DNA of 64,000 nt from Trematomus loennbergii (taxonomy: Eukaryota > Chordata > Actinopteri > Perciformes > Nototheniidae), in NCBI GenBank assembly GCA_012861695.1, contig JAAOOA010000613.1, positions 164,501-228,500 on the forward strand. The letters run 5' to 3'. Both the position numbers and the translations under genes were made by a program. The notes under the pieces are model-generated. The model ran no database searches and was not told where the DNA came from. It saw nothing but the letters and a program-made list of their open reading frames with translations. Below, one piece after another: positions 1 to 13,469 of this stretch (position 1 is its first letter; every line of letters starts with the position of its first letter).

Positions 1-596
1 TCTGTTCAGGACATCTCTATGAGAGTTTTTACAAAGGGTTGACGTTCAATCTTTGAGCAGATTTGTAATTTGGAGCAGTTTTGACTCTTAAGCTGTGGCA
101 AACACTTACCATGTAGTATTACAATACTGCATATAATCACAGCTGTGAAAAACAAAAGAAGAACAAAACATGTAAATATATTAAACTATGATCAACATCC
201 TCCTGTAAGCACTTCGGTTTAGAAATGAATCGCCTCAAGGTCAACTAAAAATCTCCATAATATCTTGTACATTCAGTATGTTAATATATCATTTATCATC
301 ACCTCCTTTTAAATAGAGCCTGTAACTACAGACAAGCATCTTTGCACTTTGGCAGTTGTCTCATTGATGAGTTTAACACATGAGAGCAACAATCTGGTGT
401 CCATTTACCCCCTGCTGTGAGGCGCCTGCTAAGACTCGATCACTTGGCAGCGACCTGACTCTCAGCATCCAAAAACAGCCGCTCAGCGGTACATCCAACA
501 CAAGGGCAAAACACAAGAAAAACAGTCAACATATACAAGGGCGAAATGTGTCTCAACAATGTAGGACAAGATTAAAAGTACACAAAAAAACTGTGC
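1..596. other. No recognised feature
   Basis: AT-rich unique-looking sequence. The ORF that starts at 380 has no recognised domain and runs into a dispersed repeat. Confidence 0.4.
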
Positions 597-970
597 ACTG
601 TGTTGGAAAAATATCACTGGTCACCGGCTTGAGCTTCAATCTCAGGATCCATGTATTTGTGATCCTCTCCAGAATGGAAGTAGTCATCACATACAGAGCA
701 TCAACTAGTTCCTGAACAGTGTCCTTCACATGCTGATATCCAAGAGAGGGAGTTACACAGTCACAAGATGGAGGAATAGAAAGCAGTATTCAATGTTTAC
801 TTCAGATTAGCTCCACGTCAGAAATGATCATGCTTGTCATATGTCTATCTCCATAGAGGCTGAATCATCATGTTAATCACATAGCTATCATCAGAGTTGT
901 AATAATATTACTTTTGTCGGTAACGGAGTAGTGTAACGCGTTACTTTTATAATTCAGTAATCACACTACA

Positions 971-1206
971 GGACTCTTTAAAGTAGAGACACTACATACT
1001 GATATACACCTGAACATCAGCAGGAGAGGACTCTTTAAAGTAGAGACACTACATACTGATATACACCTGAACATCAGCAGGAGAGGACTCTTTAAAGTAG
1101 AGACACTACATACTGATATACACCTGAACATCAGCTGGAGAAAACTCTTTAAAGTAGAGACACTATATACTGATATACACCTGAACATCAGCAGGAGAGG
1201 ACTCTT
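971..1206 (+). repeat. 57-bp tandem repeat, about four copies
   Basis: The unit starts ggactctttaaagtagagac and repeats at 971, 1028, 1085 and 1142, with a partial at 1199. It is flanked by two copies of a segment containing attacttttgtcggtaacgg (about 900-970 and 1225-1297). Lies inside the hAT element. Confidence 0.9.
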
Positions 1207-1451
1207 ACAAAGTAACGCGTTACTGTAATAATATTACTTTTGTCGGTAACGGAGTAGTGTAACGCGTTACTTTTATAATTCAGTAATCACACTACAGTTA
1301 CTAACATTGCCCCGACACGCGTTACTTCGTTACTTTTATAAAATCAGTCATAATCACACTGACAGACAAGAGGGGTTTCCGCCGCAGGTTTATATGTACG
1401 TAATCTGCGCGACTTGCGCGTCCACATCTCCGCGTGCAGTGCTGCATAAAC

Positions 1452-1847
1452 ATGGCTGAGTCAGCGATAACTTTCGAGGGGTGGAGGTATGCCCATTATT
1501 TTGAGTTCGTCCGAAGAATAGACAGGAATGTGACGGTGAGGTGCAAACTGTGTCCAGGCCAGAAGCTGTTATCCACTGCTGCAAACACCACGTCAAACCT
1601 CAACAAACACCTGCAAAGAACACATGCTAAGGTGAAGCTAATAGCTAAGGACCCCCGAACCCAGAGTGAGGATGTTGTGCGCCGCCGCCGACCCCTGAAG
1701 CAGCACAAATTAGAATTTGGAGGACCGGTAACCAAAGCAGAGATGGACAGGCTTGTAGCATCCTTCATAGTAGAGGTAATGTTGCCCATTTGCACAGTGG
1801 AATCACCATCGCATCGTTCAGAGATATACTGCGCAAAATACAGATAG
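1452..1847 (+). pseudogene. Truncated hAT transposase with BED zinc finger
   Basis: Starts MAESAITFEGWRYAHYFEFV and contains CKLC plus HLQRTH with the spacing of a BED zinc finger, the DNA-binding start of hAT transposases. The ORF ends at 1847 with no RNase-H-like catalytic domain before the right end of the element. It is non-functional as a transposase, though the finger itself looks intact. Confidence 0.8.
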
Positions 1848-2271
1848 CAGGAGACAGAGGACAGCCATAGTCAGAGCTATCTGGATCTGTCTTATGCGAC
1901 AATGGAAACTGAACTAAAGAGAACATTTGAAACTTTAGCAGTCTGCGTGATCTGCCTGTAGGGAGGGGCGGGCCGGCCCTGCGAGTGAAGTAACGAGTAA
2001 AGTAACGAGTAAAGTAACGAGTTACTTTATGTAGAGAGTAACGACGTAGTGTAATATATTACTTTTTTTTAAAAGTAATATGTAATATGTAATATATTAC
2101 TTTTTTTTAGTAACGACCCCATCTCTGGCTATCATATGCCTAAAACAGTCCTGATGCTCTTCTAGGTAATCATACATCCTGTCATGTACACAGCTACAGT
2201 TGGGGTACCTTTGTTATCATGTGTACTCTGATATTGGAAGAATACATTCAGTATTTTCCTAACACACTGTA

Positions 2272-3204
2272 TCCGTCTTTTCATCACTTGTCGAATCACA
2301 GTTTATAACCTGTAAAAATGAGCATATATGCAAAAAGTAAATGAATAATAATGGAGCTCTGCACAGACATACTGCATGGTTGGATGTCGCACCAATATCT
2401 CACACAACTTTCCCATAAAAAGTTCAAGGCAATTTAAATTCTGATGGATTGCAAGAAACTGTCGGTCACAGAAAATGTAATTTGTACAAACTGCTTCAAA
2501 AGCGTACAGCTCTACTTTGCAGAACTTTGATGTCAAAGTGCCATGTCAATAATTCAGGTTAGCTTTTATCCTATAAAAACATTATGGAGGTAGTTTTAAT
2601 CTCAGTTTCTGAAGCAGAGGAACATTCACTTTCCTGCAAAGATCTCCAGTGAAAGGAAACTGGAACTATTTCTTCTGCCAGATTAAATATTATTCACACA
2701 ATAAACATAAAATACATTATATGTTCAAACTAATGGCAGTGATCTAGAAATAAATCAAAGTGGCATCAAAAGCAATATGGCTCTCCATAAAATGCATGTG
2801 TTTCAGACCTAATGCTATGGAGGTAGGTGTTTCCATTTGATTTGTGTGAAGAGATTAATAATCTGTGTGTAAATGTGTAATCTGCTAATGTAAAACACCT
2901 TCTGCAAATACAGACAAATATTTGTAAACTCACATTGTATTTGCAGATACAAAAAAGGATCTTCAAACACACACAATATTCCACAAATAAAAATAGAATC
3001 GGTCAATAATATAATGATTTACATAAATGAAAAGCATTTGTGTGTATCTTTCTAAAATGTACAACTTTTGATCGGGCATTTTTTAATCCAGTTTGTATTT
3101 GTGGATCTCAATTCTCTGTTTGTGGATCAGCTTATATACAGTACACACAGATTTTTTAGACAAGCTTCCAGCCAAAATGTACTTGTGTCACTTTTTCAAA
3201 CCAA
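2272..3204. other. No gene or recognised repeat
   Basis: AT-rich; short ORFs here lack any domain. Confidence 0.4.
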
Positions 3205-3522
3205 TAGATAGAATAGGGAGGGATGAAACCCTCTTTAATGGTCACACATGCAGAGCACACAGCGAAATGTGTTCTCTGCATTTAACCCATCCTAGTACCA
3301 GGAGCAGTGGGCAGCTATTGTACAGCGCCCGTGGAGAAATGGGGAAGGGGGTGTCCGGTAGCTTGCTCAAGGGCACCACGGCAGGGCAGGAGGTGAACTG
3401 GGACCTCTCCAGGCAAGTAGCAGTCCACACTCCATATGTTAGGTCTGGTCGGGGACTTGAACCGTGACCCTACAGCTCCCAGTCCAAGCCCCTACTGACT
3501 GAGCCACTGCCGGATGACGTGG
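3205..3522 (-). mobile_element. tRNA-derived SINE, reverse orientation
   Basis: On the minus strand it begins ccggcagtggctcagtcag (A-box-like) and has ggttcaagtcccc (B box) about 60 bases in, as in RNA polymerase III promoters of tRNA-derived SINEs. The ORF at 3093-3467 is translation through it. Confidence 0.75.
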
Positions 3523-3951
3523 TAGCTGCCTTTGCAAAGTAAGAACATGCAGTCGGAAAAAGACGTCTGCTTCTCGTGCATTTTATTAATTGTTTAATGT
3601 TAATGTGACACAGTGAGTATTGTGTCTTTCTTCGTTGAATGTATACAATCTTAATGTATTTGTACTTTATACAATAACAGAGTGAACACCCTTGTGGGAG
3701 TCATAAAGTATTCTTCTTCAACGGTGTGGTGTTTGTACCTTCCATTTTGATACCACTTTAGCACTGAAACATCAACCTCCTGAAACATCAGTGACGTTAC
3801 TGCAGAGATGTGTTAGCAGCAGACGCTGATGCACACTGTCACGGATGATAAAAGGAAGTCCTGCTGCAGAGGGACACTTTCTGTATCATCTGCTCTCCAG
3901 AAGAGTCTTTAGAGAGACGCAGGATTATAGATCCGGTCCACACTCACACAA

Positions 3952-4252
3952 CCCAGTCTCACAAAAAACATTCTCGTATTTCTTCTCGCTAGAAATGTAA
4001 TCAAAAAGCATTTTAACGGCCAAGCTATCCTACAATTTAGGATTTTCCACAAAAAATAAATCGGGTATCCGCCATGTTGTTTTTTTCTCACGCTGGGATA
4101 GTTTGTGATCACGTGACATGGACACTGGTCATTAGAAATGAATAGGAAAAAATGGTGTCCATGTCACGTTTTGAGAGGGGTTATTTGTGAATAAACTACG
4201 TCTTGCCCTGTCGACCAACGTAGCTATTTCAAGTTTTTTTTGTGAGACTGGG
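3952..4252. mobile_element. MITE with CCCAGTCTCAC termini
   Basis: Terminal inverted repeats cccagtctcacaaaaaa and ttttttgtgagactggg bound 301 bp. The ends resemble those of the element at 43551-44000. Confidence 0.75.
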
Positions 4253-4378
4253 CTGGTCTGCAGGGAGACTCGGACCATTTGAAGAGCTCTTAGACAGAAA
4301 CAGTGCACTGTGGATCCAGCAGGGGGCGTTTAACCAGCTCATGGCCCTGAACAGTGTCACAGGGACTCATCGGCTGCT

Positions 4379-4895
4379 ATAGGTCCCCTATCATGCCGTT
4401 TTAAGGCGTATATTATGGGTCTCAGATATATACAAAAATATTAAAAACATGTCTATGATGTGTTTTGCTCAAAATACCAAACAGATCATGCATTTTAGAC
4501 ATCCCTCATATCCCTCTGTTTCAGCCCTGTTAGAGAAACGCTGATTCGGGGTCCTTAGCTTGAAAAAACAAAAAAAGGAGGAGGGGCTAATGCCTGCTCA
4601 GAATTCTACGAGATACTCAGCTAAATGCTGCCGTGATTAAATGCCATCATGTTCCAAACCTCATCAAGGATTATTTCTGAAACAGTATGGAGCTCAAATG
4701 CTTTTTCTCTTTTTTCTTTACCACAAGGTGAGTTCCTTTTTTAATTTCCTGCTTCTTCACACATACTCTCTCCAGTACAGGTTAGCTCTGCTTAGCGATG
4801 CTTGCGAATGTAAACAATTTAACACAGACCATATTACGTCCCAAACACGTCGCGCATTGTTTCTGATAACGACGTTTCTGATAGTGCCGTGGGTT
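4379..4895 (-). mobile_element. Long TTAA-family element, partial
   Basis: Reverse copy of the family seen at 55780-56458: shared segments include ttattatttctg-type sequence around 4665, aacagtatggagctcaaa and acaaggtgagttcctttt. The end at 4379 is the family terminus (ggtcccctatcatgc); similarity fades after 4895. Confidence 0.65.
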
Positions 4896-6107
<1,212 letters not shown>

Positions 6108-6438
6108 CTACTGCAGCGTAGCCACGACCCTGTTTTAAATTACCACTTTCTGATGCAATTACCTCCCTTACTGAGGGTGATGTTGGCTCTTTGTTTCACC
6201 GCCGTTTGTTTTCTCTCATCTCTCTGCGGAGCATCCCGGCAGAGACTCCGTGACCTTGGCGCCCATTCAGACATCCACCAGTCCGTGCAAAAGAACTGAA
6301 AACGCACTACTCTAAAAGAATACAAAAAATCACAATTGAAAAACAATTCCCAGGAGGCACTCTGGGAATAAGAGGAGGAAATGGGATGCTCACTCATGTG
6401 CTGAAGAGTGTGTGTGCATGCATGTGAGCGCCTTTGTA

Positions 6439-6440
<2 letters not shown>

Positions 6441-6474
<34 letters not shown>

Positions 6475-6488
6475 CGCGTGCGTGCGTG
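6441..6488. repeat. (GT)n microsatellite
   Basis: Pure GT for about 30 bp, degrading into cgtgcgcgtgcgtgcg. Confidence 0.95.
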
Positions 6489-7322
6489 TATGTAAGAGTC
6501 GTGGGAGAACAATCCGATCAACGTCTTTTTGTTCTCGTCTTTTCCGCTTCCTGTGTTGTGTGGACACTGTAGAGCCACGCGTTGGGAGGAGAATTGCTTC
6601 TTTCAGCACTTGTTCAGGTTACGAAAATAAAATGTAAAAGTTTGCTTCACTTCACAGAGCCTCTCTCAGTACACACACACACTCTTTGCCACATCACAGG
6701 AGCAGAAACTCAACTAGTTCTGCTGAGCCTACACGACGTGAATAGATATGAATCACCCCATATGCCAAATGGGTGTCATTTATTAAATGACAGGTGTAGT
6801 TGCGTTGGGATAAAATCAAAACAGAGTTGTTGCCAGCGTCGCTAACAATGGGTCTCAATTATCTGCTATTTGGTTTCATCAGTCCAGAGTGAGCTGTTTG
6901 GCCCGAATAAATCAGCGTGGGCAGATGGCAGATCAGTAAATTGCACATAAAAGCCGAAACGCGCAGACAGAAAGAAGATAAAAGGAATAAAGTACTGATA
7001 GTCATTATTACAATTCATTTATCACATATGCAACCGCCTTCGGTGTCCTCACTTCACTCGGAGATGTGATGTCCGCTGCGTGATAATAACACGACGGAGG
7101 TGTGAAATCTACACCGAGCCGCAGCATCTGTTTGAGCCTCCAGTTACTCTGCTCATAAAAGCAACTCATTAAAGCCCTGATTGTGAGGAAACACTTTGAA
7201 ATTCTTCATTTTATCAATGCAATGCCTTGAAACTCATCATTCATTGTCTAATTTCCACTAAAAACCCTGTTAAAGGCTCAATATGTCAGATTTTTTATCA
7301 TATTATCCATGAACGGAGGCAT
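6489..7322. other. No gene; possible conserved non-coding sequence
   Basis: Mixed-composition sequence without repeats, e.g. 7030-7160, of the kind seen in conserved non-coding DNA. No coding evidence. Confidence 0.25.
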
Positions 7323-7440
7323 GTGGTGGGGTCCTGGGCAAGACACTTCACCCCAAATTGCTCCTGTAGGGATTGCCCACAGTATTGAGTAGGTAAGTCG
7401 CTTTGGATAAAAGCGTCTAACAAGTATCATGTAATGAAAC
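7323..7440 (+). mobile_element. SINE fragment, 3' half
   Basis: Shares acttcaccccaaattgctcc and gtcgctttggataaaagcgt with the fuller copy at 7781-7975. The tRNA-like head is missing. Confidence 0.7.
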
Positions 7441-7780
7441 GAACAGGTATATGTACAATTACAAAGAAATGTGTCATTTGCCACCACAAGTATGTTGGTA
7501 ATTGCAGAAGTGAAAAAGGCATTTCCAAACAGTATTATATTAAAACTGAAAAGTGTCATTCTGTTTTTATCTTAAACAATTACATTTAGGAGCATTTTCA
7601 TCTTCAATCTTCAATTTTAAAGGCTATTAAAAGTACTTTGTAGACTAGGACTGCATCATGTCATATAAGCATATATATGAGTAACTAAAATAAGCAATAC
7701 GTTGAATGTCCCTCTGAAATTTACATGTAGTGGAGTAGAAGTGAAAGTAACCAAATTAATGTATGTCAAAATAGTAATAG

Positions 7781-7975
7781 AGAGGCGTGTGGCGCAGTGG
7801 TTAGAGCCTTGGTCTGGGGATCACAGGTTCAAACCCCACTGCAGTCAGCATGTCGTTGTGTCCCTGAGACACTTCACCCCAAATTGCTCCTGTGGGGATT
7901 GCCCACAGTATTGAGTATGAAAGTCGCTTTGGATAAAAGCGTATAACAAGTGACATGTAATGTAATGTAATGTAA
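7781..7975 (+). mobile_element. tRNA-derived SINE with fish-type tail
   Basis: A box gtggcgcagtggttag (from 7789), B box ggttcaaacc (7826-7835), tail with gtcgctttggataaaagcgt, and a terminal (TGTAA)n run. This tail is widespread in teleost SINEs. Confidence 0.85.
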
Positions 7976-9052
7976 TGTAATCACAAGTACCATCATTTCC
8001 TTAGAGTAAATATAATTGCTGCCAATGTAACATGACTCAAATAATAAGAATGCTTTGATCTGCCTCCACCTTATTATAGTTATGTTTTGGTTATAGGTTC
8101 AGCGACACAAAATTAAAAACATTATGGCACAGGTTAACAAAGAACAACGATGGCTGTTGGTAGGAAACAGGAAATGATCAGCAGTCTCAACAAGTCTCTC
8201 GCTTCATTGACTAATCCATCCAATCAGACTTCCCCCCCCGACAAGGCTTAGCTGCTTTAACAACGTCACGCTACTTACGCCTTTGTCACTGACTAACAGG
8301 AGTTACAAATGGTCCCAGTACGTCCCGTTAAACACAGGTCAGGGTCTGACAACATGACATATTGCATGCTAGTGACTAAAGATTTCACTGTACATGAAAA
8401 GTAAGCCTTTCTGTGTTTGGGGGAATGATTTCAACTGACTTTGAATCTGATTTGGTCTACATTTGTACTTTTAAAGAACAATATCTAGTGTTATCCTCAA
8501 TTTATGGACTTGTTTGATTTGTATTTTTCCTCAATTACATGAGCCACCGTAATATCAATTTCCAAGACTTCAATGGCAAATGTCTGACTTTGGTGTCCGT
8601 CACTCAAAATCAAAGAACCACCGGTTTATTTTTTAATCTCACAAATCTGCAATAATCAAACTGAGAGGAATCCATCACAGAGACTTATTCTTCCACCAAC
8701 AGCGGCCCCATGAGACTGAACAATAAATCCACATGTTGTTGGGAGTGAAAGGACACAATCGTGGTCTTATTACCACTGATACAGTTCTCTTTACCATTGC
8801 ATACAACAGAAATGCCTAAAATAGCCTAATGGCTTACAAAAGAATCTGTAGATTCCCTCGAGGAATCTGATCATCTGATTAAAGGTTAACATAATACTAC
8901 CAACTCATCCTATATTGACGTTTGGTCAGGATCCCTTGGCCTAACATTCAAACGCACTGGGAAGCCCTTTAGCGTTGAATTTCAACTTGTTTCAAAGACT
9001 TGTATCAACCAATACCATACCTTACAAAAAAAGAACATTAAGGATCTCTAAC
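7976..9052. other. No gene or recognised repeat
   Basis: AT-rich unique-looking sequence. Confidence 0.35.
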
Positions 9053-9056
9053 TTAA

Positions 9057-9536
9057 AGGGGACCTATCATGCAAAATGCACGTCTTTTATACATGAATAT
9101 GTGTCCCCGGTGTTCCAGGGAACTCACCAAGTGTCAGAAACACAACCCTCTCTATTTTCCTCCATACCCAAATCTCTAAAAAAGGGGCTGCAACGGATCT
9201 GATAAAAACTGATCCAGATTTGAACACTGTCCTGACGTCAGGACGGTGGCGCTACGGCTATTGGGCCAACTCCACCAATCAGGAGGAGACAGCCACGGCC
9301 ATTGCCGTTCGAAAGCGCTGGAGACGCTGTAGTACATATGCCAGGCCTGTAGATGGTGCTGTTCTCACAGAATCTGCCCTTGCAAACACAGAGCTAAACA
9401 ATTTCAAATTGAGCAAAATGAGGCATGGCTAAAATGCATGATCTGTTTGGTATTTTGAAAAAAAAAAAGTATAAATATGCCTTATATAGGTATGGTCCTA
9501 CACTATATTATTCAAATATAGCATGATAGGTCCACT
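9057..9536 (+). mobile_element. TTAA MITE, family A, copy 1
   Basis: 480 bp, flanked by TTAA (9053-9056, 9537-9540). Inverted ends aggggacctatcatgc and gcatgataggtccact. Family A has six copies in this window; short size and lack of an ORF of its own make it non-autonomous (piggyBac- or Kolobok-type by target site). The ORF at 9220-9432 recurs in every copy and is a by-product. Confidence 0.9.
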
Positions 9537-9540
9537 TTAA

Positions 9541-11690
9541 GTATTCTCAAAGGTTTCATCTGTATGTAAACTTCATTGTAGGCTTGTTTTACCCAAAGAA
9601 TGCATGCTTTTCCTATTTTACCCCTGAAATATGGTTCCAGTTTTATTTACGAACGTATTAGCATCAAATATACCTAAAGTGCCAAAAGTAAAAGTCCTGA
9701 TTATGCAAAACGGCCCATTTCAGAATCATATACATTATTATTGGATTATAATTAACAGTTTATTAATGTATATCTCTTTACGGTGTTACTCCTGGTATGA
9801 ATGGAGTTTATTTGAACTATTTATGGTAAATGGACTGCATTCATATTCTGCTCTATCTAGTCTTGACAATTCTTCAAAGTCTTTAACATACAAGTTATTC
9901 ACCCACATATACACATACAGATTCAGAGGCTGCTATACAAGGGGCCAAGGATGCTAATATTGACACACACTCACACACCGTTGGCCATCTGGAGCGACTT
10001 GTGGTCAACTATCTTGCCCAAAGATACATATACATGTTGGGCTGCGATTTAAACCCCAACGTCCAGATTGTTAACATCAAAATGTATTATTTGATTACTA
10101 TTAATAATCTTATTCGGCAAAAATAACTAGTAGCTTAAGCTCTCAAGTAAATGTAGTGGAGTAAAATGTGCAATGGTTGCCCCAGAAATGTAGTAGAGTT
10201 AAAGTATAAAACAGCATACATTGAAAATACTCATCATTACTCACTACATTTCACCACTGGGCTTGTACAGATATTTTTACGACGTGATTTTGCAGCTTAT
10301 TTCGTGGCTCAACTGACCTTTCAGATGCTGCACTCCCTCCTAGACTAATACGTCTGTGTGCAATCATGAATGGATAGGTCTCATAAAAGTGTGTATGTAC
10401 TGTATGATACATTCTGTATTGGCTGGATACTGTAGGTGACCTTTTGGAGTATGCATGTTTGTGTGTGTGAGTGCACATAGGGGGTGGAATCGGTACACAA
10501 AACCACGTTAGAGCTGTCACAAGCAGAGCTGAAATTGGATTAGTGTCACCCGTGATAAGGCGAAAGGGGCGAAAGAAGGAAAAGGAGAAAATTGGAAGAA
10601 AGGAAACGGCTATTTCTCCGCCGCTGCCGCCGCTACCTCGCTCCACACCTCCCACAATAATTTCATTTCAAATTCCAGGCGCTGAATGCACAGCCGCGCT
10701 GCTGCCGTTATGGAGCCGGCTGAAGTTAATGGAATATTTATATGCAGACTGTGGAACCCTGAGTTCCCTTTCTTTTCTGAACAACGCGTAACTCTCCCCC
10801 CACACCCCCTCCCATCCTCTCCCGTTCTGCTATCTCTCGTTCTAGATTCGCCTTTGTTTGGATTTGACACTTTTTTTACACCTGCAGGAGCGCTGTGTTT
10901 CCATCGGGTGCAGTTTTGTAAGGGGAGAGAGAGAGTGAATGAGAGCAGATTTCAGTCAGGTTCTATTAGCTTCACCACAGAGAAATCAATGCAAAGGGAG
11001 TAACAAGCCACGACTTAACATCACGTCGTTTTTTAAACGCTAGTGGAAGATTCAATTAAGCTAATGCAAAGACAAAGAGAGGGGGGGATACAGATGCACG
11101 AGCATGTGACGATCAATAACAAAATAAGACCTCAAAGGGGGCAACTGCCGTTTGAGAATGTACTTTAGAATTTAATGAAATTGTCTGACATAACGTAAAG
11201 TAAAACAGCCCTAAACCTCTGTCTATTACACAAAAACCTTATGTGTTGCTTTTGTAATTTTCTGCCTAATTATGAGAAGATAATGTGAATTACGTTTACA
11301 GAATTTGTAGGCACATAGTTATAGTATCTTAGCCGTATAAAATCAGCATCTTCTTACTGCCCGTTTTTTAATCCGAGTGCCTTAATTGAGAAGGTGGTAC
11401 ATTACATTTCTTCATGTATGTAGCATTAATTATCTCTATAGCCAATGTATGTTGACACTAGTTCAAAAATGGCTTGGCCTATTTTGGAGTGATTTGAGTG
11501 AATTTGGGCGGGTATTGAGGATGCTGAGTCCATTGCTGACATTTTCTGGATTAAGAATAGCAGTTTTAACCGAAAATGCCAATATATGTACTCTCTGTGG
11601 GCTGATTTTGATAAATGTTGGGTCCATTTGGAAGATTTAGGGGACTCTGGATCATTTGGATTAACCAGATTGAATATTTATTTGAAAAAT
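9541..11690. other. No supported gene
   Basis: AT-rich to 10450, then a GC-richer patch (10470-10930) without domain-bearing ORFs. Overlapping ORFs there in three frames argue against any one being real. Confidence 0.3.
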
Positions 11691-11699
11691 AATTGTCTA

Positions 11700-12465
11700 C
11701 AGCAGAGGTAATAATGTTCATCTTGTGCTCTCTACAGTATATCCAATGCCCGTAACATACTCATGGTATTCATAATGAGTCCACTGAGAGTACAAATATG
11801 GCCTGGTTAAAACTGCCATTTTTTTATTCTGAAAATGTCAGATATGGATTCAGTATCCTCTATAACCTCCATTGCCCACCATATGCAAGTTAGCAACCGG
11901 CAGTTTCTATGTGCTGGGGTCCTGTACTATACATTTCTATCATAAAACTTTGGGGTCCTCAACATTTCCGGGTTCACTATGCTAGCAACTAGAATAATAT
12001 CCCTTAAAACTGTCACACAGGTAGCTATTCAGTATTCAGGGACTAGATTTATGTCAAAGTAACAACAATCTTGTGCTCTCCATATCATTAAATCACTCAA
12101 GGTAGTACAAATCAGTCCACTGAGATTACAAATATGGCCACTCTCTGGTTAAAACTGCCATTTTTCTATTCTGAAAATGTCAGATATGGATTCAGAATCC
12201 TCAATAACCTCCAAAAAACTCAAAAAGGGTTCAAATTGGCCAGGCCATTTTGTAACTATTGTTTAGGCTATAATACCATTCATTTTAATTTATGCAAGTT
12301 ATGCTAATTTTGTGAATTTCCCAACATATGCAGGTTAGCATCCGGCAGTTTCTATGTGCTGGGGAACCGTACGTTACATGTCTAACATAACACTTTGGGG
12401 AACTCTGGGTAATAATATCCCTTAAAAGTAGATTTTCAGGGACTAGATTTATGCAAAAGACACAA
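11700..12465. repeat. Diverged tandem duplication
   Basis: Two offset copies share gtccactgagagtacaaat / gtccactgagattacaaat, attctgaaaatgtcagatat, cggcagtttctatgtgctgg and cagggactagatttatg. Period about 360-440 bp with clear divergence, so an old duplication. Confidence 0.8.
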
Positions 12466-13460
12466 AAATGTACAGGGTTCCCTTTTTTGAATGTGGGCCC
12501 CTGCCCCTCTAACATCCTGTGCACGTGCCTGCTGTGGAGTGATACCGCCAAAACGCTGCAATAAATAAAGATGGACGTCTGCAGAGAGCAGGCGTTACAG
12601 GAGAGTGAGAGCAGGTCTGCGTGGGGAAGTGAAAGGAGAAAAGTAGCAGGTGGAGTAAAGGATATAGTGAGAGATGGAGATGCTGACAGGTGAAACTGAA
12701 AAGAAACAGAGCAGGGAGGAGAGAGGGAAGAACTCACAGAGGAGCTATAAATACAGGAGAGAGGGTGATGCATAAAGAACAATAACATGCCTCAACATTG
12801 TTGGCATTCAGCTAGTGTAGCAGTATAGCCGAGCTCCTGCTGTGTGTATAGTGAAAAACCAATAAGAGGGAGGTATCATGGGATTGAGCTGGAGAAATAT
12901 GTGGTGCATTATTTGGCTGTTAAAGGGGGGTAAGCTTAGCGGATTGAGAGATAGGACTGGGATACGGATAGACTCCCATTAAGTATTCAACCACAGGGTC
13001 ACAACAGTTTCAGCTCCTCAGCAGAGAAACACATTTCCATTTTGCCACACGCTAGGAATCATCCCTGCAGCGTTTGTGCAGTCACAGCCCCCGCTGCACC
13101 GAGGGGATTTACAATTTTATCTGGAGGGCCTTCTGCTTGTAAACAATAAGCAGGAGTTTATGCCGGGAGTTTGTCACCCAATAACTTTGCGGGGTATGAC
13201 TCAGTCGCAATGCTCCAATAACGTGTTTGTGCTGATGCTTTAATCATTGTCCAATGTTTGAATGGTGAGCTCTTTCCCTGCACTGTAAAAATGATATCAG
13301 CTGCTCTTCTTTTTTTCTTTGCCAGAGCTGAATATATCCGACTCTGCATGGTTTCCTCCAGTGACCTAAATACTCCCCAGAGATTTGATCAACCTTCCCT
13401 TAGTGTGGCCGAGCCTGATAACTCCTTCAACAGATAACGAGCAGAGACACACAGGGAATA
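12466..13460. other. No gene or recognised repeat
   Basis: The minus-strand ORF of 12285-12788 is Ser/Leu-rich with no recognised domain. 13020-13220 is repeat-free. Confidence 0.3.
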
Positions 13461-13469
13461 TATATAACC

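Larger units (their letters stand above)
892..2127 (+). mobile_element. hAT-like DNA transposon, internally deleted, 1236 bp
   Basis: Ends CAGAG...CTCTG, with an exact 8-bp target duplication gctatcat at 884-891 and 2128-2135. The empty site is preserved at about 50735. The interior carries many gtaacgcgttac motifs, a four-unit tandem array and the beginning of a BED-finger transposase. Confidence 0.92.
597..2268. mobile_element. Inverted-repeat-ended dispersed repeat, copy 1, interrupted by a hAT element
   Basis: The flanks of the hAT insertion (597-891 and 2136-2268) match 50446-50870 closely and without a gap. Its ends form an imperfect inverted repeat: tgttggaaaaata at the left and tattttcctaaca at the right. 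Family unknown; about 430 bp without the insertion. Confidence 0.6.

Noticed and set aside
7787..7836. Candidate tRNA gene
   Set aside because: A and B boxes are present, but no cloverleaf acceptor stem closes and a SINE tail follows, so it is a tRNA-derived SINE.
9220..9432. Recurrent ORF containing TSGRWRYGYWANS
   Set aside because: Appears in every family A MITE copy on either strand, with frame differences and no start conservation; part of a non-coding element.
10251..11003. Overlapping ORFs in the GC-richer patch
   Set aside because: Several frames on both strands are open at once, no domain is recognisable and there are no splice-site patterns; consistent with base composition only.
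12285..12788. 167-residue minus-strand ORF
   Set aside because: Ser/Leu-rich with no domain; partly overlaps a diverged tandem repeat.
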